This document shows positions 41,352 to 51,015 of a stretch of 64,000 nucleotides of DNA, in pieces (position 1 is the first letter of the stretch; every line of letters begins with the position of its first letter). Source of the stretch: CAIYPG01 sp903864555 (GTDB lineage: Bacteria > Pseudomonadota > Gammaproteobacteria > Burkholderiales > SG8-39); the NCBI GenBank assembly GCA_947474715.1, contig CANJJT010000006.1:1-64000 (forward strand), written 5' to 3'. Below the pieces are notes generated by a model, which saw only the letters and a program-made list of their open reading frames with translations, made no database searches and was not told the DNA's origin. Position numbers and translations under genes: made by a program.

Positions 41352-44159
41352 TTTCTTTCCGAGAACGGCCTGCCACAGGGACCGCGTTGCGCGCACCGCC
41401 GCGGCCACCTCGGACCGCGCTACCCGGGCGTAGCGCGCCCCGGCCAGGCGCAGCGAGTGCTGCAGCCTGCGAAACACCCGATAGGCTTCCTGCACTTCGG
41501 TCGCCAGCGCCGCATCGATGAGGCCCAGGCTGGCTGCGTGGCCGAGCAGCGCGATGTTGCCGTCGTTGCGGGCGAGCACGCCATGGGCATGGGCGTGGGC
41601 CAGCACCAGGTATTGCACGATGAACTCGATGTCGACCATGCCGCCGCGGTCATGCTTGATGTCGAATTCCTTGCTGGTATTGGGATGGCCTTCGGACATG
41701 GTCTTGCGCATCTTGCGCACTTCATCGGCCAGCGCCTGCGGATCGCGCCGGGTGCGCAGGATGGACTGGCGCTCTGCTTCGAAGGCGGCGCCGGTGGCGG
41801 CCTCGCCGGCGCAGAAGCGCGCGCGCGTAAGCGCCTGGTGTTCCCAAACCCAGGCCGACTCGCGCTGGTAGCGGCGAAAGGCGGTGAGTGAACTCACCAT
41901 GAGGCCGCTGGCGCCATCCGGACGCAGCCGCAGGTCGGTCTCGAACAGCACGCCGGCCGCGGTGCGGCTGGTGAGCCAGGTGTTGAGCCGCTGGGCGAGG
42001 CGGGCATAGGCTTCCGCCGTGCCATTGCCATTGCTGTCGGCGTCGCCGTGTTCCCCGCCATCGTCATACAGAAACACGATGTCGAGGTCGGAGGCGTAGC
42101 CCAGTTCCTTGCCGCCCAGCTTGCCGTAACCGATGATGGCGAAGTGCGGCTTCTCGGGCAGCGTCGGCGTGCGTGTGCGCAGGCCGCTCCAGCACAACTC
42201 CAGCGTGACCTGCAGCACCAGGTCGGCCAGATCCGAAAGGTGATCAGCCAGGCTCTCCACGCTGAGTGCGCCGGCCAGGTCCTGCAGCAGCAGGTGAAAC
42301 AACTGGGTGTGGTGGGTTTCGCGCAAGGCATCCATCTGCCTTTCCATGTCGCCTTCGGCTTCCATGAGCGTGCGGCGCAGTTCCTGGCCGACCTGGTGCC
42401 AGTCCGGCTTGGCCATCAGCAGGTTGGCGTCCAGCAGTTCGTCGAGCAGCACCGGATGGCGGTTGAGGAATTCGCCAGCCCAGGGTGAGGCCGAGACCAG
42501 CCCGGTCAGCCGTTCCAGAGCCACCGGATGTTCGTCCAGCAGCGCCAGATAGGCGGCGCGCCGGCTGATGGTTTCGATCAGGTCGAGGGCGCGCGCCAGG
42601 GTGGCATCGGGGCCGGGGCGCTTGGCCGACTGTTCCAGCAGCCGCGGCACCAGGGCATCGACGCGCTCGCGGCTGGATTCGGGCAGTGACTGATAGCGGC
42701 TGCCGGTGCGTATGCCTGCCAGTCGCGCTGCCACCGCGTCCGGCTCCGCATAGCCCAGCTCGCTCAGGCGGCGCAGCCGGGAAGCGGCAGCATCCTCCGC
42801 AGTGTCGGTCCACAGCGAGGCGAGCGCATGGCGCTGTTGAGCCTGGGTGGAGAAAATGCGCTCGAAGCGCAGGGCGACGGCCGTGCGATGCATGGCCAGT
42901 GTCTTCTGGAAGGTGCCAGTGCTGCGGTATCCCATGGATTGGGCCAGCAGCTTTGCATCGACCGCGGCCTTCGGCAGCTCGTGAGTCTGGGCGTCATCCA
43001 GATACTGGATGCGATGCTCGACCCGCCTGAGGAAGTCGTAAGCGGCGCACAGCACCTGTACGTCCTCCGCCGTGAGCAGACGCTTTCGAGCGAGCAGATC
43101 CAGCACCTGCAGGGTAGGACGCGTCTGCAGTTCCGTTTCCCGCCCGCCACGGATCAGCTGGAACACCTGGGCGATGAATTCGATTTCGCGGATGCCGCCC
43201 GGGCCGAGCTTGACGTTATTGGCCAGTTCCCGCCGCGCCACCTCTTCGCGTATCTGTGCGTGCAGTTCGCGCATGGCCCCGAAGGCGCCGTAGTCGAAAT
43301 ACTTGCGGAACACGAAGGGCCGCACCGTGGCGGCCAGCGCCTGCTGCGCGGTGTTGCTGCCGGTCAGCGGCCTCGCCTTGATCCAGGCATAGCGTTCCCA
43401 CTCGCGGCCCTGGCTCACCAGATACTGCTCCAGGGCGTCGTAGCTCATGGCCAGCGGACCGGGGTCACCCCAGGGGCGCAGGCGCATGTCGACGCGAAAT
43501 ACATAGCCTTCATCGGTGGGCTGGTTGATCAGGCCAATGAGGCGTTTGCCGGCAGCCGAGAAGAACTCATGGTTGCTCACGCAGCGCGTGCCTTCACCCC
43601 GGGTTTCACCTTCCTCGGGATAGACGAAGATGAGATCGATGTCGGAGGAGACGTTGAGTTCGCCGCCGCCCAGCTTGCCCATGCCGACCACCACCAGTTC
43701 CTGGCGTTCGCCCGCTTCCGAGCACGGCATGCCCAGCGTCTGCTGCAGCTCCTCCATGACGCAGGCGAGAGCGCGTTCGATGGCGACTTCGGCCAGCAGG
43801 GTCATGGTCGAGCAGACTTCTCCCAGGCTGGCGCAGCCAGCCAGGTCGCGCTCCATCAGCGTGAGCAGTACCCGCTTGCGCAGGCGCCGCAGGCTGACGC
43901 CCAGGTCCGCACCCTCCTCGGCATCCAGGCAGGCGTGCATGGCAACGCGGGTCCACCCGATATCCAGTTGCGGCGCAATGTCCTCAAGCAGTGCCGGATG
44001 GGCCAACACCAGACTGCAGGCATAGCGCGAATGCCTGCGCGACAGTTCCAATGCGGCAGACATCTTCAACGCGGACGCCTTCGAGGGGCGGCGGGCAGCC
44101 GCCGGCCGGGCAATGGGTGCACCGGAATGACTGTCATCGGATGAGCGGGAACGTGACAT
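41349..44159 (-). CDS. glnE: Bifunctional glutamine synthetase adenylyltransferase/adenylyl-removing enzyme
   Basis: 936 residues, full length. Two nucleotidyltransferase domains: the deadenylylase site GMGKLGGGELNVSSDIDLIF (about residues 157-176) and the adenylyltransferase site GYGKLGGKELGYASDLDIVF (about 675-694). Each has a PII-uridylyl linked helical region and GGIREIEFIAQVFQLIRGG or GGMVDIEFIVQYLVLAHA motifs. Adjusts glutamine synthetase activity to nitrogen status. The stop codon is contributed by a 59 bp repeat element. Divergent from yhdP. Confidence 0.96.
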   Translation of the reverse strand: MSRSRSSDDSHSGAPIARPAAARRPSKASALKMSAALELSRRHSRYACSLVLAHPALLEDIAPQLDIGWTRVAMHACLDAEEGADLGVSLRRLRKRVLLTLMERDLAGCASLGEVCSTMTLLAEVAIERALACVMEELQQTLGMPCSEAGERQELVVVGMGKLGGGELNVSSDIDLIFVYPEEGETRGEGTRCVSNHEFFSAAGKRLIGLINQPTDEGYVFRVDMRLRPWGDPGPLAMSYDALEQYLVSQGREWERYAWIKARPLTGSNTAQQALAATVRPFVFRKYFDYGAFGAMRELHAQIREEVARRELANNVKLGPGGIREIEFIAQVFQLIRGGRETELQTRPTLQVLDLLARKRLLTAEDVQVLCAAYDFLRRVEHRIQYLDDAQTHELPKAAVDAKLLAQSMGYRSTGTFQKTLAMHRTAVALRFERIFSTQAQQRHALASLWTDTAEDAAASRLRRLSELGYAEPDAVAARLAGIRTGSRYQSLPESSRERVDALVPRLLEQSAKRPGPDATLARALDLIETISRRAAYLALLDEHPVALERLTGLVSASPWAGEFLNRHPVLLDELLDANLLMAKPDWHQVGQELRRTLMEAEGDMERQMDALRETHHTQLFHLLLQDLAGALSVESLADHLSDLADLVLQVTLELCWSGLRTRTPTLPEKPHFAIIGYGKLGGKELGYASDLDIVFLYDDGGEHGDADSNGNGTAEAYARLAQRLNTWLTSRTAAGVLFETDLRLRPDGASGLMVSSLTAFRRYQRESAWVWEHQALTRARFCAGEAATGAAFEAERQSILRTRRDPQALADEVRKMRKTMSEGHPNTSKEFDIKHDRGGMVDIEFIVQYLVLAHAHAHGVLARNDGNIALLGHAASLGLIDAALATEVQEAYRVFRRLQHSLRLAGARYARVARSEVAAAVRATRSLWQAVLGKK

Positions 44160-44420
44160 GTTGCCGGGAGGGACTGCAGGGGATTGCGGTTAGAATGTGC
44201 AGGTCGCGTCATAGAACCGCACACCGGTCATCGCAACGCATGCAGATAGGTAGTCCCCAAATGATGTTATGGGTGGTTCGGGATTATTTTGCGTTGTTCT
44301 GGCTGCTGTCTCGCATTTTAGGCGAATCGGTGCCAGCCATGATCCCTGTAGTGTCTGCGCCAGCCATTCTCCCCACCGCCGCCATGGCACCCACCGCGTG
44401 TATCCGCTGCGGTTGACCTT

Positions 44421-47400
44421 GTGAACGACCCCCAGAAACCCTTCAGTGATTCGGTGCACGCTGCGGCCGATGCCATTGCCGCGGCTGGCACTGCGGCGGC
44501 CAGGCTGGAGCATGCCGCTGTCGAGGTGATCGAGACGGAACTGGCGCGGCGGCCGCGCTGGCGTGTGGCGCTGTCAGTGCTGGGCTGGACCATTATTTCC
44601 ATCTATTTCCTGTTTGCCGCGATGGTGCTGGGCCTGCGCTACTGGATCCTGCCCAACATCGGCCAGCACACCGGGCTCATCGAGCAGAAGATCTCCCAGG
44701 TGGTGGGGGAACGCGTCACCATCGGCGAACTCACGGCCGGCTGGGATGGGCTGCGCCCGGAACTCGATCTGCGTGACCTGCGCGTCTACGACGGGGCGGG
44801 CCATGTCGTGCTGGCCCTGCCTGCAGTGGAGGCGGTGCTGTCCTGGACGTCGCTGCTGGTCAATTCGATCCGCTTTCATTCGCTGACCATCGACCGTCCC
44901 GACCTCGCCATGCGACGCGATTCGCAGGGCGACTTCCATGTCGCCGGCCTGCGGCTGACCAAATCAGCCCCGGATGAACCGGGATTCGCGGACTGGCTGC
45001 TGCGCCAGAGCGAGGTCAGCGTACGCAGTGCCCGCATCACCTGGGCCGATGAGCAGCGCAGTGCGCCCATGCTGGAGCTCTCCGGTGTCGGGCTGGTCTT
45101 GCGCAACAGCGGCAGCGCGCATCGCTTCGCACTGCGGGCATCCGTGTCGCGCGAACTGGCGTCGATGCTGGACGTGCGCGGGGAACTCAACGGCCGTGAC
45201 ATTGCCGATTCCGCCGGATGGAGCGGCCGGCTGTTCGCCGAGCTCGATTACATCAACCTTGGTGCCTGGCGCCGCTGGGTGGATTTCCCCGTCGAGTTGC
45301 GTTCCGGTGAAGGCGGAATGCGGATGTGGATCAGCTTTGCCAAGAATCGCATCACTGAAGCAACGGCCGATGTGACGCTGGCGCGCGTGGAGGCACGCCT
45401 GGCTCCGGAACTGCCGGTGATGGAGCTCGACTTCCTGAGCGGACGCCTGGGCGGCAAACGCAGTGCCACCCAGACGGAGTTGCTGGGACGGAAACTCACC
45501 CTGCGTAGCCGTGGCGGCGTGGCGTTGCCGCCGGCCGAGTTGGTATTCCGGCTGCAGGCGGCGGCTGGCCAGCAGAAGGCCAGGGGCGAGTTCACCGCAG
45601 ACACGCTGGAACTGGAGCCGCTGGCCAGGCTTTCCGCTTATCTGCCCCTGCCCCAGCCGATGCGCCAATGGCTGGATGCGGCGCAACCGCGCGGGCATGT
45701 CCAGGACCTGAAGCTCAGCTGGAGCGATACGGGTGACCGCATAGACGAATACGTCGTGCGCAGCCGCTTTGCCGGACTGGGCATGCGGCCGCATGCCGGC
45801 ATCCCGGGACTGTCCGGGCTGGCAGGCACGCTGAATGTCACGGAAAAGGCGGGCAGCGTATCGCTGGCCCGTGCGTCGTCGGCGACGGCCAAACCGCGCA
45901 CCGAGCGCATCGCCATCGACCTGGGGAGCGTGCTGGGCGGATCGTTGCAACTGGACAGCCTCAGCGGAGAACTGGGCTGGACCATTGCCGCTGACAAGCG
46001 GGAGCTGAAGTTCCGTGACGTGGCCTTTGCCAATGCCGACGTGGCCGGGACAGTGGCGGGCAGCTACGCCACACGGGCCGGTTCCCCGGGCGTCATCGAT
46101 CTCACCGGCAGTCTCACTCGTGCCGACGGTCGCGCAGTGTGGCGTTACATCCCGTACCTCTCGGACGGCTTGCGTAACTACCTCAAGGCGGCCATTGTCG
46201 CCGGCCAGTCGCGCGACGTGCAGTTGCGCCTGAAGGGCGATCTTGCCCAGTTTCCCTTCGATGACCCGAAACAGGGGCGATTCTCCGTGGTGGCGCGCGT
46301 TACGGACGCCGAGCTGAATTATCTGGATGGCTGGCCGCGCATCAGCGCCATTGCCGGTGAGGTCATCGTCGAAGGCAAGCAGCTTTCGGTGCGTGCCCAG
46401 CGCGGCATCGTGCTGGGCACGCGCCTGAGCAATGTGCGGGCAACCATCCCCGACATGATCCACCATGAAGAGCAGCTGCTGGTCGAAGGCCAGGCCGATG
46501 GCCCGTCTGCCGAGTTCCTGCGCTTCGTCGATGCTTCCCCCGTGGGTGGCTACATCGATGGCGTCACCCGGGACATGCGCGCGACCGGCACTGCGCGGCT
46601 GCAGTTGAAACTGGATGTGCCCTTGCGCAAGCCGGAGGCGACCAGGGTCGCGGGCAATGTGCAAGTGCAGAACAGCCAGTTGACCTTCGATCCCGATCTG
46701 CCGCCGCTCACCCAGGCCAACGGCCGATTTGACTTCAGTGAAAGCGGCTTCGCCATCAAGGGCGTGAGTGCGCAGTTCCTCGGCGGGCCGGTCACGGTGA
46801 ATGCACAGACGCGCGAGGGCGGTGTGGTCATCAATGCCCAGGGCATCGCGACGGTGGCGGCAGTACGGCGTGTAATCGCCATGCCCGGCATCGAGTATGC
46901 GGGTGGGGCTGCACCCTGGCGCGGCACCATCACCGCGCGCCGCGGCATCATCGATGCGGTGATCGACTCGCCGCTGCAGGGTGTGACCATCGACCTGCCA
47001 CCGCCCTTCTACAAGAGCGCGCAGGAGACCCTGCCCCTGCATGTCGAGCGCAGCAACAGTGCCGATGCGGAAACCTCGAAGCGATTCCGCGGCCTGCGGC
47101 CGCCGGCAAAGGGAGACGTGATTTCGGTGACATTGGGATCGGGATTGGGCACGGGATCTGGCACGGGTACGAGTACTGTCACGGGGACGGGCGCGGGCCG
47201 CAGCATGAACGCCCTGCTGTTGCGCCGCGCCGAGGGCAAAGGCTATGCGCTGGATCGCGCCAGTCTGGGACTGAACGAAACCGCGGTCTTGCCGACTACG
47301 GCAGGCCTGGCGGTGAATGGCAATCTGGACTACGTCGACATGGACCGCTGGCAGCCCTTGCTGTCGGGCAGCGCCTCCACGCCGGCACCGGTGCCGGCCG

Positions 47401-48521
47401 TCGTCGCTGGTGCCGGGGCATCTACGCCAGCGGCAGGTCAGCGAACCACGGCGCTCAATTCGGTGAGCCTGCGCATCGGCACGCTGGATGTGGCGGGCAA
47501 GCGCATCCACGACCTGGTGTTGCGCGCGCAGCCGCGTGGCGCCCAGTGGAATGCCAGCATCGATGCGAGTGAAATGAAAGGCGAGGTGAGATGGCGGCCG
47601 GAGGGGCGCGGCGTGGTGCAGGCACGACTGGCCCACCTGATCACCCCGGGTGATAGGCCCGGTCCGGTGGCGCCGGTCGGGGAAACCGCCCGCGAGTTGC
47701 CGGCGCTGGATGTGGTCGCCGAATCCTTCACCCACAGGGACCGGCAACTGGGCCGGCTGGAACTGGTGGCCGTGAATGACGCGCGCGACTGGCGCATCGA
47801 GAAGCTGCAACTTAGCAATCCCGAGAGCAGTCTGAATGTGGACGGCATCTGGCAAAGCTGGGCAGCGCGCCCCAGCCTCAGCCTGAATGTCAAACTGGAG
47901 ACCAGCGACATCGGCCGTTTCCTCACCAGGATGGGCTATCCCGGCGTGATGGCCAATGGATCTTCACGCCTTGAGGGCAAGATAGGCTTGGCTGGCAGTC
48001 CGCAGGCGCCCGATTTCAGCACCCTGACCGGTAATCTGAAATTGACGGCAGATCGCGGCCAGTTTCTCAAGGCCGACCCGGGCGTGGCCAAGTTGCTGGG
48101 CGTGCTATCGCTGCAATCGCTGGTGACGCTGGACCTGCGCGACCTGTTTCGCGAGGGGTTTGCCTACGACAGCATTACCGGCACGGCGGCCATCACCAAA
48201 GGCGTGCTGGGCACCACCGATTTCTTCATGAAGGGCGCCTCGGCCCAGGTGCGTCTGTCCGGGACCATCGACCTGGCGCGCGAAACGCAGACCCTGCATC
48301 TGCGCGTGGTGCCTGCATTGGGTGATGGCGCTTCCACGGTGGCCGGCCTGATTCTGGCCAACCCGATCTTCGGCCTCGGAGCGACGCTGCTGCAGCGTTT
48401 GCTGAAGGACCCCCTCGGCCAGGTATTCGCGGTCGAGTACGATGTCACCGGCACCTGGGATGACCCCAAGGTTGCACGCACACGCGTGGACACGCCGGCG
48501 GCCGGGACCAACAGGGAGTGA
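44421..48521 (+). CDS. yhdP: YhdP family AsmA-like protein
   Basis: 1366 residues from GTG 44421. One N-terminal membrane helix (about residues 52-74, VLGWTIISIYFLFAAMVLGL) is followed by a very long periplasmic beta-rich part with DUF3971 and a C-terminal AsmA-like domain (LTGNLKLTADRGQFLKADPG to ITKGVLGTTDFFMKGASAQV). YhdP, TamB and YdbH form bridge-like proteins that carry phospholipid to the outer membrane. Two low-complexity spots occur: a Gly/Thr/Ser-rich run near residues 906-925 and Pro/Ala near 990. The nitrilase gene starts 4 bp after its stop. Confidence 0.93.
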   Translation: MNDPQKPFSDSVHAAADAIAAAGTAAARLEHAAVEVIETELARRPRWRVALSVLGWTIISIYFLFAAMVLGLRYWILPNIGQHTGLIEQKISQVVGERVTIGELTAGWDGLRPELDLRDLRVYDGAGHVVLALPAVEAVLSWTSLLVNSIRFHSLTIDRPDLAMRRDSQGDFHVAGLRLTKSAPDEPGFADWLLRQSEVSVRSARITWADEQRSAPMLELSGVGLVLRNSGSAHRFALRASVSRELASMLDVRGELNGRDIADSAGWSGRLFAELDYINLGAWRRWVDFPVELRSGEGGMRMWISFAKNRITEATADVTLARVEARLAPELPVMELDFLSGRLGGKRSATQTELLGRKLTLRSRGGVALPPAELVFRLQAAAGQQKARGEFTADTLELEPLARLSAYLPLPQPMRQWLDAAQPRGHVQDLKLSWSDTGDRIDEYVVRSRFAGLGMRPHAGIPGLSGLAGTLNVTEKAGSVSLARASSATAKPRTERIAIDLGSVLGGSLQLDSLSGELGWTIAADKRELKFRDVAFANADVAGTVAGSYATRAGSPGVIDLTGSLTRADGRAVWRYIPYLSDGLRNYLKAAIVAGQSRDVQLRLKGDLAQFPFDDPKQGRFSVVARVTDAELNYLDGWPRISAIAGEVIVEGKQLSVRAQRGIVLGTRLSNVRATIPDMIHHEEQLLVEGQADGPSAEFLRFVDASPVGGYIDGVTRDMRATGTARLQLKLDVPLRKPEATRVAGNVQVQNSQLTFDPDLPPLTQANGRFDFSESGFAIKGVSAQFLGGPVTVNAQTREGGVVINAQGIATVAAVRRVIAMPGIEYAGGAAPWRGTITARRGIIDAVIDSPLQGVTIDLPPPFYKSAQETLPLHVERSNSADAETSKRFRGLRPPAKGDVISVTLGSGLGTGSGTGTSTVTGTGAGRSMNALLLRRAEGKGYALDRASLGLNETAVLPTTAGLAVNGNLDYVDMDRWQPLLSGSASTPAPVPAVVAGAGASTPAAGQRTTALNSVSLRIGTLDVAGKRIHDLVLRAQPRGAQWNASIDASEMKGEVRWRPEGRGVVQARLAHLITPGDRPGPVAPVGETARELPALDVVAESFTHRDRQLGRLELVAVNDARDWRIEKLQLSNPESSLNVDGIWQSWAARPSLSLNVKLETSDIGRFLTRMGYPGVMANGSSRLEGKIGLAGSPQAPDFSTLTGNLKLTADRGQFLKADPGVAKLLGVLSLQSLVTLDLRDLFREGFAYDSITGTAAITKGVLGTTDFFMKGASAQVRLSGTIDLARETQTLHLRVVPALGDGASTVAGLILANPIFGLGATLLQRLLKDPLGQVFAVEYDVTGTWDDPKVARTRVDTPAAGTNRE

Positions 48522-48525
48522 ATGC

Positions 48526-49338
48526 ATGAGCAATGCAATGCCTTTCAGGGTGGCGGCCCTGCAGATGGTGTCGGAGCCGGATGTGGCGGTGAACCTGAGG
48601 CGTGCGGGTGCGCTGATTGCCGAAGCTGCGGCTCAAGGGGCGCGTCTGGTCGGCCTGCCGGAATACTTCTGCCTGTTGGGGCGCCAGGACAGTGACAAGG
48701 TTCGCGTGCGCGAGCCCGAGGGGGATGGCCCGATACAGACATTCCTGGCCGAGCAGGCGGCCCGCCATGGCATCTGGCTGGTGGGCGGCACGGTCCCGCT
48801 GGCCTGCCCTGATCCGGACAGGGTCTGGAACAGTTGCCTCGTGTTCGATGATCAGGGCCGTCGGGTGGCCCGCTACGACAAGATCCACCTGTTCGGATTC
48901 GACAATGGTACGGAGCGCTACGAGGAGAATCGCAGCATCAGCGCCGGCTCGCAACCGGTGGCCTTCGATTCGCCGTTCGGAAAGATCGGCCTGTCGATCT
49001 GCTATGACCTGCGTTTTCCCGAGTTGTACCGCAGCTTGGCGCCGGTGGACCTGATTTTCGTGCCGGCTGCGTTTACTGCAGTGACCGGCGAGGCGCACTG
49101 GGAACCGCTGCTGCGTGCCCGCGCCATCGAAAGCCTGGCCCATGTGATTGCTCCGGCCCAGGGCGGCCTGCATGCCAATGGCCGCAAAACCCATGGTCAT
49201 AGCATGGTCATCGATCCCTGGGGCCGCATACTGGCCGAGCGGCCGGCCGGCGAGGGCATCGTGATGGCAGAGGTGGACCCTGCCGTGACCGCCCGATGCC
49301 GTGAGATGCTGCCGGCACTGCAGCACCGGGTGCTCTAA
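48526..49338 (+). CDS. Nit2/omega-amidase family carbon-nitrogen hydrolase
   Basis: 270 residues from ATG 48526. The catalytic triad is visible: Glu46 (GLPEYFCLLG), Lys119 (RYDKIHLFGFD) and Cys159 (LSICYDLRFPELYR). The ending GHSMVIDPWGRIL and the length fit the Nit1/Nit2 branch; Nit1-type enzymes repair deaminated glutathione, while Nit2 hydrolyses alpha-ketoglutaramate. Sits between yhdP and tldD, its standard position in betaproteobacteria. Confidence 0.9.
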   Translation: MSNAMPFRVAALQMVSEPDVAVNLRRAGALIAEAAAQGARLVGLPEYFCLLGRQDSDKVRVREPEGDGPIQTFLAEQAARHGIWLVGGTVPLACPDPDRVWNSCLVFDDQGRRVARYDKIHLFGFDNGTERYEENRSISAGSQPVAFDSPFGKIGLSICYDLRFPELYRSLAPVDLIFVPAAFTAVTGEAHWEPLLRARAIESLAHVIAPAQGGLHANGRKTHGHSMVIDPWGRILAERPAGEGIVMAEVDPAVTARCREMLPALQHRVL

Positions 49339-49441
49339 GACCGGACACCAGACATCTGGACCCCGCCCGGAAGTGCCCTGCCACTCCGATAGAATCGGTC
49401 TTCTCCTGATGAACGCGCATCGCGCATTTTGATCGGCCTAC

Positions 49442-50887
49442 ATGAACGCATCCGACGCCCTGTTCCAGACTGCCAGCAGCTACCTGCTCGCGCCCAACCA
49501 GTTGCAGGTGGAGCAACTCTCCGGCGTGTTCGGATCGATGCTTGCGCACAAGCTCGATTACGCCGACCTCTACTTCCAGTACACCCGCTCCGAGGGCTGG
49601 AGCCTGGAGGAGGGCATCGTCAAGTCCGGCAGCTTCAACATCGATCAGGGCGTGGGCGTGCGCGCGGTGAGCGGCGAGAAGACGGCCTTTGCCTACTCCG
49701 ACGAGATCAGTCTGCCTGCGCTCAGGGATGCGGCCGCTGCGACGCGTGCCATTGCCAGGCAGGGCGGCACTTCGGAAGCAGGCCTGGTGCGACGCGGCAC
49801 CGGCCGCGAGCTGTACACCGGGCTCGATCCTCTGGCCTCGCTGCCCGATGCGGAGAAAGTGAAGCTGCTGGAGCGACTGGAGCAGATGTGCCGCGCACGT
49901 GACACACGCGTGTCCCAGGTGATGGCGTCGCTGGCCGGCGAATACGAAGTGATGTTGATCGCGCGCTCCGATGGTCTGGTGGCCGCTGATGTGCGCCCGC
50001 TGGTGCGGCTGTCGGTGCAGGTGATTGTCGAGCAGAATGGCCGGCGCGAGCAGGGCTCCGCAGGCGGTGGCGGACGCACCGACTACAGCATGTTCGATGA
50101 CACCTGCCTTGCCGAGTTCGCCGAGCGCGCCGTATCGCAGGCGCTGATCAACCTCGACTCGCGTCCGGCGCCGGCCGGGCCGATGACCGTGGTCCTGGGG
50201 CCGGGATGGCCCGGCATCCTCCTGCATGAGGCCATAGGCCACGGGCTGGAGGGTGACTTCAACCGCAAGGGCAGTTCGGCTTTCTCCGGCCGCATCGGTG
50301 AGCGAGTGGCTGCACCTGGCGTCACCGTGGTCGATGACGGCACGCTGGCCGGCAGGCGCGGTTCGCTCAACATGGATGACGAAGGCAATCCGACCCAGTG
50401 CACCACGCTGATCGAGGATGGCATCCTGCGCGGCTATATCCAGGACACGCTGAATGCGCGCCTCATGGGCGTGCCGGTCACTGGCAATGGCCGTCGCGAA
50501 TCCTTCGCCCATGTGGTGATGCCGCGGATGACCAACACCTACATGCTGAATGGCACGCGGGATCCGGGCGAGATCATTGCTTCGGTCAAGAACGGACTGT
50601 ATGCGGTGAACTTCGGCGGCGGTCAGGTGGACATCACCAGCGGCAAGTTCGTATTCTCCGCCTCCGAGGCCTACATGGTCGAGAACGGGAAGATCACCCA
50701 TCCGGTGAAGGGCGCCACGCTGATCGGCAACGGCCCGGACGTGCTGACGCGCGTGTCAATGATCGGCAATGACCTCGCGCTGGACACTGGCGTGGGCACT
50801 TGCGGCAAGGAAGGCCAGAGCGTGCCGGTGGGTGTGGGGCAGCCGACGCTGCGCATCGACGGTCTCACCGTGGGCGGCACCGCCTAA
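49442..50887 (+). CDS. tldD: Metalloprotease TldD
   Basis: 481 residues, full length. The Zn motif HEAIGH begins at residue 262 (GILLHEAIGHGLEGDFNRKG). Other conserved parts are DGVGVRAV-like QGVGVRAVSGEKTAFAYSDEI, GRRGSLNMDDEGNPTQCTTLIEDG and RMTNTYMLNGTRDPGEII, with FGGGQVDITSGKFVFSASEAY. Together with TldE (not in this window) it degrades unfolded or microcin-type peptides and takes part in antitoxin turnover. Confidence 0.95.
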   Translation: MNASDALFQTASSYLLAPNQLQVEQLSGVFGSMLAHKLDYADLYFQYTRSEGWSLEEGIVKSGSFNIDQGVGVRAVSGEKTAFAYSDEISLPALRDAAAATRAIARQGGTSEAGLVRRGTGRELYTGLDPLASLPDAEKVKLLERLEQMCRARDTRVSQVMASLAGEYEVMLIARSDGLVAADVRPLVRLSVQVIVEQNGRREQGSAGGGGRTDYSMFDDTCLAEFAERAVSQALINLDSRPAPAGPMTVVLGPGWPGILLHEAIGHGLEGDFNRKGSSAFSGRIGERVAAPGVTVVDDGTLAGRRGSLNMDDEGNPTQCTTLIEDGILRGYIQDTLNARLMGVPVTGNGRRESFAHVVMPRMTNTYMLNGTRDPGEIIASVKNGLYAVNFGGGQVDITSGKFVFSASEAYMVENGKITHPVKGATLIGNGPDVLTRVSMIGNDLALDTGVGTCGKEGQSVPVGVGQPTLRIDGLTVGGTA

Positions 50888-51015
50888 ACGCAGCGCTGGA
50901 CTGATCGCGCGCGTTTGCGCTTTCCGGGGACTCGTCTCGGCCCGAAGCGGCCGGCGCGGGCCTGCCCCTCCAAATTCTCGTAGAATCGCCGCTTTCCTCC
51001 AGGGTCGAAGCCACC

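Noticed and set aside
44964..47855. A 963-codon open frame on the minus strand opposite yhdP, and similar long antisense frames opposite algC, lldD-type and clpA genes
   Set aside because: High-GC antisense artefacts: His/Gln/Arg-rich, no domain, and the plus-strand proteins are unambiguous.
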